Positions 26,984 through 36,900 of a stretch of 64,000 nt of DNA are shown one piece after another. Below the pieces are notes generated by a model. That model was not told the DNA's origin, did not search any database, and saw only the letters and a program-made list of their open reading frames with translations. A program made the translations under genes and the position numbers. The stretch is from NCBI RefSeq assembly GCF_022539315.1, contig NC_066314.1:49227180-49291179 (forward strand), written 5' to 3'. The first letter of the stretch is position 1. Every line of letters begins with the position of its first letter. The stretch is from Serinus canaria (taxonomy: Eukaryota; Chordata; Aves; Passeriformes; Fringillidae).

Positions 26984-27514
26984 TTGTTACATTCCAAAAC
27001 CTGTTGTTGTTTTTCTTGGGTGGGCTGTGACGTGTGGAGCTTGGGAGGAAGTCTATGGAAATGCCTGCCCTGAGCCAGCACGGATCAGCTCTGCAAACAC
27101 AAATACCTGCACCTTTCTTGGGCACCATAGATCAGCCCTAGCTTGGTCTTTGGACTCTTCTGGACACAGAGAAGCTCTGAAAAAAGACAAAGGAGTGCTC
27201 TAGAATGTTAAGGGAAGAGGGAACATATGGGAAGGCCAAGCTGTAGCAAGTGGAACCTGAACGCTCTCTTCCCAAGTGCTTTGGAGTCTCCCATGGGTCT
27301 CCCACATCCTTTTCTTTATGAAATTAGATCAGGGTACAACCTAGCACTTGATGGCTGAAAAATGGAGTTGGGCTTTTCCTAACTCCAGAACAGGTGCTTA
27401 AGTGCACTTTCTCTCAAGCTGATCTAAGAAATATGGTGAAAAATCTCCCTGTGTAATTGAAGCCCCAGATTCAGTCCATCACTCTCCAGCCTGTAGCAGC
27501 TGCATAAAAAGGCT

Positions 27515-27538
27515 CAGCTGAACTTCTCAGTTCAGCTG
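27515..27538. repeat. Perfect 10-bp inverted repeat with two CAGCTG E-boxes
   Basis: CAGCTGAACT at 27515-27524 and its exact reverse complement at 27529-27538 are separated by TCTC. Each arm holds a CAGCTG E-box, so the hairpin doubles as a paired bHLH-type site. This may be chance. Confidence 0.7.
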
Positions 27539-28206
27539 GGGGTAGGAGATGTGGTGGGGCAAGCAAGTTGCTTTTGGACAGAGAGGTCCTTCAGTCAGGC
27601 AGGAGAGAAGGACAGGAAGGCAGTACTTCTGGGTGCTGGGAAAGGGCAGTGTCTGGGCACAGCTCCAACCAAAACACCCTCAGGGCTGCCCTTCAGGAGC
27701 AAGTGATGAGGGCTTACCCAGAAAGGAGATTGGGTTGAGCTGTTCCTTGGACAGAGTTGCTGCCTTGAGATACTTCTGCAGTGTCTGAATTTTAGAAAGC
27801 CACAGCAGGGCCTGCTCCAGTGGTGGCATGGCTGGCAGCAGGGAATGCTGCCCACCCAAGCCAAGCACAGTCCAGGTGTCATTCACGTCATGGCTTCAGG
27901 CTCACCTTGCCTCTTCTGCATGCCAAAACACTTGCAAAAATCCGGCACTCCCTCCTCCCTTGCCCCCTGGTTTTGCCCAGAAGCCTGTGGGTTTTTGGCT
28001 GGATCTGAAAACACCAAATGATGCCAACTCTTACCCAATGCTTTCTGGAGCAGGAGGAAGGCTGGAAAGACAGACCCCAGCCCGACAGAACAAATCCAAT
28101 GAGGTCCTGCAGCAGCATCCTGGTGCAGGCAGACCCAGTAACCAGGGCAAGGTGATGCAAGTCACATCTGCAGGGCTGAGAAACCTGGAAATAAAGAAGC
28201 CAGGAT

Positions 28207-28283
28207 TTCCATGCTATGTAGAACCTGCAGATCCCCAGGAGCCTTCAGATCCTGGGGATCTGCAGGTTCTACATAGCATGGAA
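28207..28283. repeat. Perfect inverted repeat, 34-bp arms, 9-nt loop
   Basis: Bases 28207-28240 are the exact reverse complement of 28250-28283 with no mismatch; the spacer is GCCTTCAGA at 28241-28249. If transcribed from either strand it would fold into a hairpin of pre-miRNA size (77 nt), but perfect pairing is atypical of animal pre-miRNAs. No target-site duplication or transposon terminus is evident, so a recent template-switch event or an assembly/library artefact are the main alternatives. Confidence 0.95.
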
Positions 28284-29317
28284 GGAGACAGTGGAGCTGA
28301 GTCCATGGAGGGAGTGGCAGAGGAGCCCTTTGATCTCCTTGGGATGGCCCTGGGGATGTTCCTGCGCTGGCTGATAACCTGGGAGGAGGGAATCCCCCAC
28401 CTCAGAGGCATCAGCTTACACTCCCCTGAGAAAAGTTGTTCCCCCTTCCCTCACCCCACCACCCTGCTGGCCTCAGTATCATGAATGGGCCAGGGTTTCA
28501 TGCTGGCCAGGATGGAGCTGCCTGGTTCCGGTGGGGAGGGTTGGATGCAGGGCAGCCTTGGAGCAGCAGGTGTCCTTCTCCTTAAGATAGCAGTCCATCC
28601 CAAACGTCCCTCTCACCCAGGGGGCACAGCAGGGTGACCCCTTGTCCTGCCTTGACCCTGTCTGCAGCCACCCCCTGGGGACAGCTGCTAGTCCCAGACA
28701 CCATTTTGGTGTTAATTAAATGGAAGAAAATCCCTTAATTGCTGTCTCCCAGTCCCTCTGGGCTGAATCCATGAGCTCTTGTTAAATCCAGCTTCTGTCA
28801 CCAATCCTGCTCAAAACAGGAACCAAAAAAGCCCCACATTGCCTTCCCACCCTGTCACGCACTGTCCTTGCGAGGACCGGCTGCCCACCGAGCATCTCTG
28901 AATTGTTATTCATGGGACAGGGAGGCTGCTCTGGCCACTCACTGGTCTGAGTCATCGCTCCCTGTGAAAATCTATTTTTGTCACCTCTTTGTCTCTGGGA
29001 AGAAGTTGTGGTCCCTGCTGAGGGACAGGTCGGGACCGTGGGAGAGGTGAGCCCTGCCCTGCTGCGATATCCAACTCGTCCCCACCCCAGCACGGGTGAG
29101 TGGGGCCAGGCTGGTGCAGAGGGGCTCACCCTTCCCCTCACTGCCAGAGCGGCGTCAGCCAGAGGCATAAACCTTGCCACCATGATCCTGCAACATTTGG
29201 TAATAAAATCTGGACAGTGCAAAGCATCACTTCCCCTGGCAAGAAACTTTGTAGAAGCGTACAGCACTTTTCCCCACAGGGTAGCAGATAAAGGATACCC
29301 CTCCCACCCTGATCTGC

Positions 29318-29401
29318 ACACTGTGGGGTGGGGTGGGGCGGCCTGGTGCAGCTCTCACACTGCACCTACACTGTGGGTAGGGTGGCCTGGTGCAGCTCTC
29401 A
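29318..29401. repeat. Two-copy tandem repeat (period about 48 bp)
   Basis: An ACACTGTGGG...GGCCTGGTGCAGCTCTCA unit occurs twice, at about 29318-29357 and 29368-29401, with a G-rich GGGGT variation between. It is intergenic minisatellite-like sequence. Confidence 0.65.
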
Positions 29402-30559
29402 TGGGTCCCTTTCAATTCCACTCCCACCTGGGCGCTGCCAGGGTGGGCATGCAGCAGGCAGGGGGTGACGCAGCAGGGTGCAAAGCCCTGCCACTGTTAG
29501 CAAGGGACAGGTTGGAGGCTGGTGGCCTCCCCTCGTGTCATGGGGTGCAGGCTTCTGTTTCCTTTGCATCCTTTACCAGTGCCCACTTGTCCCATCACAC
29601 CAAGTGCTCACAGTCCCACAGTGCTCACCAGCCTCGCCACCAGGGCCAGACGCTGTTGCTTGGGCTTTCTTCACATCCACCTGCCCAGACTGCGACATGT
29701 CTAGCTCCACTTTTCCTCCTCAGCATTCCCTTCATCTCTACTCTTAGTTGAACCGCCCCATCTGCCTTCCTCTCCTCCTCTCCTGAGCCTTACAACGCCA
29801 CAAGTCAGGCAGGTCTCTTGCTGGCTCTGGGGTGATGGTTTTGAGGAGCTGGTGTACAATGCTCTCTGTGGGGAGAGAAGGTAACTGTACGCTGTCAACA
29901 GCCAAATTTGAGGAGTCTTTTGTAGCTCTGGCTCCCTTGGTATCCCCTCAAATATGCCTGGAGGGGAAAGAAGAGGTAATCTTTACCATTGTTTCACACC
30001 CAGCACTGGACTTGTTTTAAACACACATGCTCCTGCTTCCCTGCCTGCTAGGAAGGATTTCCTGCCATTACTGAGTAGTCCATGAAATTGATTTTGTTTG
30101 TTTTCCCTCTTCTGCTCCTCTTTTCTGGGCAGGGCTGCGTCGCCAAGGCCCCAGTGTGCCTGGGGAACAGGAGAGGGCACGGCACAGCTTCTGTTGGAGC
30201 AAGGAGAAAGTGGCTGTCTGAAGCAGCTCGTTTATGAGCAGTTCAGACTAGAGTGATGGTGGGGGAAGATTAAGCGTGTGTCTTTGTTTCCCAAATGGAT
30301 AACATGGGTGTATAGGGCAGAGGGTGAGGCATCCCATGGCAGCTCTCTGCAAGAGTCCTGTCTGAGGTAGGAGAGCAAGACAGCTAGGAAGTTTGCTAGT
30401 TTAATTTTTAGAAGAAAGGAGGAAAAGGCCCGAAAGACCATCACAGGGAATGAGTGATTACGAGGCTCTCACCCTCGGGGTATCAAGCGGCTCTTTACTG
30501 CCAGCCTAAGCATCTCGCAGGGCAAAAATCATCCCTTGGGCTGCGCCGGAGCAGCATCC

Positions 30560-30993
30560 TCTAGCCAGAGGCTCCCGCCGGGCTGACTTCAGCGAGCCCG
30601 AGAGGGACGGCCCCGTCCCTGGATGTCCCCGGGGGGCCCTCCCTGCCCTTCCCGTCCCTTAGCCGCTCGCTTCCCACCTCTCGGAACGTCGCCCTTGCAG
30701 CTCGGGGAAGGTGTTCAGCGGGAAGGGGGTTCACTAAGAGGGGCACAGCCGGGGCCGGGGCGGGGGCGGCGGCGGGGGCGGCGCGGTGCGGTGCGGGCGG
30801 CGCCGCCCGGCACATATAAGCGCGGCGCGGCGCGGTGGGGCCCCGGGGCTGGTGCTGCTGCCGGTACCGTCCTTGCCCGCCAGCTCCCTCAGGGCTGCCC
30901 GTCCATCTCTCTGGCCGTCCGTCCCCCTCTCCATCTCCGCCCGCTTTGTTTTCTCGCCGTCCGTGGGCTCGGGCCCCCCACGCCGCTGCCACC
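30560..30993 (+). promoter_or_regulatory. NPTXR: NPTXR promoter and 5' UTR (TATA box in a CpG island)
   Basis: A GC-rich island begins near 30.55 kb. TATAAG at 30815-30820 is a good TATA box, placing transcription start at about 30843 and leaving a 5' UTR of about 150 nt with no in-frame ATG before the coding frame. The island continues through exon 1 to about 31.6 kb. Confidence 0.75.
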
Positions 30994-33900
30994 CTGAAGT
31001 TTCTGGCGGTGCTGCTGGCGGCGGGCATGCTGGCTTTCCTTGGGGCCATCATCTGCATCATCGCCAGCGTCCACCCGGCCGGCACCGCCGCGCCCGCCGC
31101 CGCCGCCGCCGACAATGACTCGGCCGCCGCCGCCCTCCTGCCCGCTGCCGACAAGGGGCTGGGAGCGCTGCACGGCCCCGCCGAGGCTCTGGCTAGCGCC
31201 GGGCCGCGCCTGCCGGGGGGGCCGCCGCTCTTCAGCCGCTTCGTCTGCACCCCGCTGAGCACCGAGTGCCCGGCCACCGGCACCGGCACCGCCGCCGGCA
31301 GCGCCGCCGGCCCCGAGGAGCTGCTGGCGCTGCGGAGCGCGGCGGCCCAGCTGCGCCGCACGGCGCTGGAGCAGAAGGAGCGGATCCGCATGGACCAGGA
31401 GACCATCCGAGAGCTCACCGGCAAGCTCAGCCGCTGCGAGGGCGGCCTGCGGAGCCCCGCCGCCGCCGCGCCCCCCGCCGCCGCCGGGCTCCGCGCCGCC
31501 CCGCGCCCCGGCACCATGGGTCACCCTCCCGACGAGCCGCCCGCCGTGCGGGAGCTGGAGGAGGCTGTCCGCACCCTCCAGGACCGAATCGACCGGATAG
31601 AGGTGAGAGGGATATTCCTGGGGACTGGGCGGGATGCTCCCAGGGGATGATGCTCCCAGGGAAAGATGCCCCTGGGGGTCTGGGGGATGCTTCCGGAGAA
31701 AGATGCTCCCACACGTGCCATTCCCTAGGCCTGCAGCCACATGCACCCCGAACTAGCTCGTCCCCCTCATGAGACTTCAGGAAGGTTGTCCTTGCCTCCT
31801 TCTTTCCTGATATCTCTGCCCAGGGGCAAGGGACTCACCTTGAGCCCTCCTCTCTCCTTTCCATGCAGGGAAGTCCCAAAGCACCAGGGCTGCCTCAATT
31901 TCCCCACAGAATCCACCCGGGTAGGACACCTTACTTGCCCCGTAGCACCTGTTAAGGACTCCTCCAGAGCAGGTTGGCAGCTCTGGCAGCCAGATCCTGC
32001 CCTTTAGCAAAAAGGTAAATCCCATCTGATGCCATCGTGGTTATGAATGGGACATCTCACTAAGTAAAGTGCAGTGCCCTCCGCCGTGAGCCTGGCAGCC
32101 TTTCCCCACACGGTCCTTAGGAGCTGGAGAGAAAAGGGCACAGCTGAAGTCATTCTCTGTGCCCATTCCTGTGGCACTGGGCTGTTGGTACTTGGGATGC
32201 AGACCCCTGGTCCCCATTTTGTAGCAGCTGTGTGCCTGGCAGGCTCAGCCCTGGCCCAGCCACAATCCAGTGGCACCAGAGGGTCTACCACGATGCCTGT
32301 CATGGGGCACATCACAGAGTGCATGTGAGTGTTGATTTATTTGGGCTGATTTGGACTCAGCAGTCCCACGGAACTTGGCAGACTTTGCAGGATATGGCTG
32401 TGGCACGTGAGAGCTGCAAGAGGAGAGTTGTCTCTTTTCCCTGTGGGAATTGCTCCAGGTAGGAGTTATTCCCTGAGGTCTGTCAGGCGTCAGAGCCACC
32501 TGCAAGGAGCCTCCTGCAAGTCCTCAACCTTCTCATCTTCCTGTTCAGTTTCCTCTTGCCCTCTCCACTCTTCCCTGTAGTGTGGAGCTAGGAGGGGGGT
32601 CATGCAGCACCCTTTGGGGTCCCTCTCCTCAGCTTTACCCCTCTGCCCTCCTCACTACAGACATGTGGGTGCAGCAGCAGGCAATGGAAATGGGAATGGG
32701 AAATTCAGAGCCTCTAAGGTCACCTGAGAAATGAGACTGGAAGAGAAGGTTATTGTAAGCGATGGAGATATGAACAGGAATAAAAAGACAGAGAAAGGCA
32801 AATAAACAGCTGAACACAAGAAGGAAAAGAGCTGGAAGACCAAAGAGGAAGCACCTGTGAGCTGCCAGGGTAATGCACACATAGGCACAAGAAGAAACAC
32901 AGAGGCATGCCTGCACATGCAGGGAGAGTGGGATGTGCAGCCTGTCTGATATGTTGCCCAGAGCCAAATGCAGCCAAAGGGAGGGACAGACCCTCCAAAA
33001 AACCCCTGCAGCCTGAGACAAATGATTTCCCATCAGTGGAATAACACAGCAGGTATGCTCACCCAGAAACAAAGCAGGGAAATAGGTCTCTGCACACGTA
33101 TCCCAGACAAAGCACAGTGGGATGCTGCCCAGCGTGTCAGTTTGGATCTTGGGGAGCATCAGGCCATGGAACCATGCTCTGTTTCTTCTCTGTGGGACAG
33201 CATCACCCATGAGCTGCCCTGGCTCCTCTCCCAGGGTTTCTGAGGGTGGTGGGAGGTTTGGGGTGGAGGAGGAGGAGGGTGAAGCTCACAAGGGTTGGAG
33301 CAGGCTGTCACATGTGCCTAGGGAGCCTGAAGTGGTGCTGGGATGAGGCTCATGCACACACTGATGAGGAAGCCAAGGACCAAAACTGTTCGGGTTTGTG
33401 TTGCCAAGGGCCTGGGGGTCCCAGGTATACTCTGCAGGGGAGGCACAGCACCGTGAGGCTCAGTGAGCCCTCCAGGTGAGGAAATAGGGCAGTGTGTTAC
33501 AGGTGGGCTGGTCTTTGTCCTGGTGAAAAGTGTCCCTGGTGTGCACCACACCCCTGTGAGGGCTGCAGTCCAGCCAGCTGAGCCTCGTGGCCACACCTCA
33601 GCCATCCAGGGACAGTTGCCTGTATCCTCCCTCTCCAAATTGCCTCCCACCCCAGGAGCAGGAGCATACACCTAAAACTTCCTGGTGGGGTACCTGCACT
33701 CTTCTGTCCCTCATGGCTTTGGCTGTCAGGCCTGGGATCCTTCCTGGAGTACCCCATGACATGGGAGGCACTCTCAGCCTCCACAGCTGTCCTGGATGAT
33801 GGCAATGACCATCCCAAAAGGTGACCTGGATGGGGACAGTCTCGGAGTGGCCCCCATGTGCTGAAGACTGCAAAACCCATTGGGAAGGAGAGGAAATGCT

Positions 33901-36900
33901 GCCAAGTCTGTGGTGGCTTAGTCTCAGAAGAGAGATGACACAAAATGCCATGAGCCGCTCTGGGAAGGCTGCGTCCCAGGGAGTCTTCAGTCAGGTTTGC
34001 CAGCAGGGATTACTGCTGGATACTTCAGAGCAGGGACTGCAGGGAGAGGGCTGGTGAAAGATTGCTGATCTAATATGGGCACTCTCAGCCTTGTCTGTAA
34101 GGCATAACAAGATTTATTCATGCACTGAAAAACCTATTAAGGCATTTGTTTCTTAATTTTATCAGCATGGCAGAACGATTTCCCAGGAGAGGATGCAGGG
34201 AGGGTCCCCATGGTCTTGCTCTTTGTCCCCTGCCATTTCTGTGGGGCTGGGCTAGCATCAGCACAGCATTCACACATCTTCCCTCACCTCTTCCCAACAC
34301 CACCCCAGCACTGATCGTCCTTTCCTCATGCACAGCAGCCTAGTTAGGCTTTTTCATCCTGGTTTCGAGGGTCCCCCTGCTATGTCTCAGCACACGCTCA
34401 TGTCCGTACACTCTGGTGCATCTTAGAACACAGAGCTGAGGGACCCAGGTGCTCCTTTTCCATGCTTTTACTTATTGCTGTAAATGGAAAGGGATCGGGG
34501 AGAGAATCACCTTGGCCGCCTGGGCTGTGCCGAGATGCAGATGCCCCCCTTCTCCCCATCATCCCTTGCAGGAGAGTGGAGCGGGAGAGGGGACGGTCGG
34601 ATGGGCTCCGTGGGGGACCTGGTGGAATTGCAACAGCCTGTTTGCTCCTCAGCTTGTTGGTGGCTGTGCCATTGCAGCTGGTGACCTGGCTGCTGGCAGG
34701 AAACCCTTGGGTGAGGGAATGGGAATGGTAGTGACCGAGCTGCTTCCCTCTTGTCTCAATCTCCAGCAGTGCAGGGATGTAAGCACCCAAACTGTGACAG
34801 CCCCAGCCCCCCTCCTCTGAGTGAGATTTTAGGGGGACAGGATCAACAGAGAGCCCTTCTCTTGTGAGGAAGATGGAAAGGCTGATGCATCCCTGTTTTT
34901 CTTCTACTCCACACAGTCCCTTTTGGAGTTTAATGATCCCCAAGGTCCTGCCTAGGTCCAAAGAGGTGGCAGCGTCCAAAAACCCCTGGTGCAGCAAGTG
35001 TGCTGTCCTGCAGCAGTGAGTATCCCAAGGTAGCAGCCGCTGAGGAGTTTTGTGCAGGCTGTAAGGATTCATGGGTCCAAGGAGCAGAATGGATCTGCTG
35101 TGTGTGTGCATCCTGATTCCTGGGATGTTCCAGGGCTCCATCCAGCATGCATCCTCCCATGCTCCTGCCTGCCCTGTCCCAGCAGCCGAGGTGGGCACTG
35201 GTGTGCTGGGGGCTGAGGGGGAGCAGCAGCACCCAGATTTGCCGGTACATTAGTAAATGAGGCTCTGATCTCCTTATGTTAATCAAAGTGCATTTGCTGA
35301 CTGAGGGCTGCAGCCCCAGAGAGCACACGCTGGCGTGGCTGCCGCAGCCCCCTGCCCCCACCTCCCCCTCCCCACCCCCTGCCAGCTGCTGACATTTAAT
35401 GTGATTAATATTACCTGGCATCTTTCAATCTTTTTTGCCTGTTCTGGTGGCCAAAAAGCGTGGAAGGAGCCTCCCCCACACCCACTGCCCACTCCCCTGC
35501 TGCCTGTGCGGCGGCAGATGGGAAGCCGGGTGCCTGCCGAACAGCCAGGGAGAAGGTGCTTCCCCCCCTTCCCCTCCCCAAAGGTCACCAGTAAATAACA
35601 GCTGCACATCAACCATTAATAATTTTGCAAATAATTTGCCTTGTGAAAAAGAGGCTCGAGCAGCAGTTTGGAGGATCATGGCTCAGGGATGCAGCCCAGC
35701 CTGGCATCGGGGGGATCATCCAGCACAACTCAGCTGCAAGGGGTAGAATGGGGAGAACAGTCTCCTGCCTAGCCATCATCTGTGTGTGGGGATATGGATG
35801 GTGTTTGCTTGGATGGCCCTGAAACCCTGCCAGATGAGGGTGCAGGCTATAATCCCTTTCCAGGATGAACAGGGGGGCAGCAATGATTCAGTTGGCCATG
35901 TGGCTCTGGCTGTTGGCACCCTGGCTGCCAACTTGGAAGGACCAGCAAGAGCTGGAGGGAGGGCTGGACCTCAGGAGGGGGGAAGAAAGTGAGCGAAAGG
36001 GGAAAGACACAGTGTGTGAGGATGGAGAGGAGCATCAGGAAGAGATGCTCCAAAACCAGAGAAATGAAAAAGTCATAGGGAGAAAAGTTACAGAGGGAAG
36101 AAAATAGCAGCAGGGAGAAAAGCAGGAGGAAGATAGAGGTAAAAAAAAGTACTCAGTCACTACTGAATAATGTAGGGCAGGGTATCGGGGGCTAGTGAGA
36201 GTGACAAAATCTCCCAGCTTTTTCTTTTTTCATCATTAACAGATGGAGGCATGCATGAAAGCAGGGACGTAGGCTCCAAACCCGCAGCTCGAGCAATCAA
36301 AGCGTGCGGCAGACAGGAGCGTGCCAGCCTCCGCTCTAGCAGGCAGCCTCCAAGGACGAGAAAAGCTCTTGGAGCCCACGGGATGTGGCCATAGAGGCAA
36401 AGGCAACCCCATCCCACCTGTGCTGCCTCCTGCCAGTGCAGCCAGCTTAGCTTGGGTACAAATGCAGACAGCTCAGGTGGGAATTATCTCTGCTAGGAGG
36501 ATGAGAATTAAACTTTGCACTTCCCTTCCCTCCTGCCATCTCTATCCTGCCTTTCATCCAGTGCCCAAGACCCCTTAAAAAAAAGGCAAAAAAACCCCAA
36601 ACCAAACCAAAACAGAAAAAAAAAAAACCCAGCCCCCAAAAAAACCCCAAAACTCCAGCAAAATAGCTAAAGCCCCTTTCCCATCAGCTAACCTTTCAAT
36701 TTTGCAAAGAGCAAAGGCAGGATGCTCTTTGCTGGGCACTTTTCCCTTACCAGAGAGGTTTTGCTTTCTCTGCAAGAGCATCCTTAGTGCTGAACAGAGC
36801 AAGCTGGCAGTGAGAGCTGGCATTTGGTCAGGGCTGGCAGATATCCCCAGTACAACCTCTCTTTTCTTGCTGGGTTTTGCTTTTCCAGGTTGGTTTTCCT

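Larger units (their letters stand above)
19212..27005 (+). other. CBX6: CBX6 3' UTR with several polyadenylation sites
   Basis: After the CBX6 stop there is no further gene before about 27.0 kb, and the sequence has the U- and A-rich texture of a long 3' UTR. AATAAA occurs at about 21207, 22768-22773, 24115-24120, 24123-24128, 26579-26584 and 26978-26983. The last is followed by a T/GT-rich downstream element (about 27000-27020), giving a maximal 3' UTR near 7.8 kb. The hexamer at 22768 would give a shorter form of about 3.6 kb. Which sites are used is inference. Confidence 0.65.
27020..30560. other. Intergenic region between CBX6 and NPTXR
   Basis: No gene is supported. The interval holds an E-box-containing palindrome at 27515-27538, a perfect 34-bp inverted repeat at 28207-28283 and a two-copy tandem repeat near 29.3 kb. 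A 218-codon open frame at 27828-28484 runs through the inverted repeat, but it has no family resemblance and does not start at ATG. Confidence 0.7.

Noticed and set aside
28207..28283. Annotating the 34-bp hairpin as a microRNA gene
   Set aside because: Pairing is perfect, without the bulges usual in animal pre-miRNAs, and there is no evidence of transcription, so it is kept as an inverted repeat.
27828..28484. 218-codon + strand open frame across the 34-bp inverted repeat
   Set aside because: It begins at a non-ATG codon, has no domain or family resemblance, lies in intergenic sequence and includes the hairpin.
28978..29751. 257-codon + strand frame upstream of NPTXR
   Set aside because: It runs through a tandem repeat, starts without a convincing ATG and shows no domain.
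30588..30612. TTCAGCGAG... sequence considered as an RE1/NRSF site for NPTXR
   Set aside because: Only part of the left half site matches and the right half is absent, so it is not a credible RE1.
30561..31746. Long minus-strand frames (318 and 285 codons) opposite NPTXR exon 1
   Set aside because: They are antisense shadows of a GC-rich, Ala/Pro-coding exon, where stop codons are rare by composition. No splice or family support.
34398..35198. 266-codon minus-strand frame in NPTXR intron 1
   Set aside because: Intronic antisense, no homology recognised, and no sign of a promoter or polyadenylation signal.
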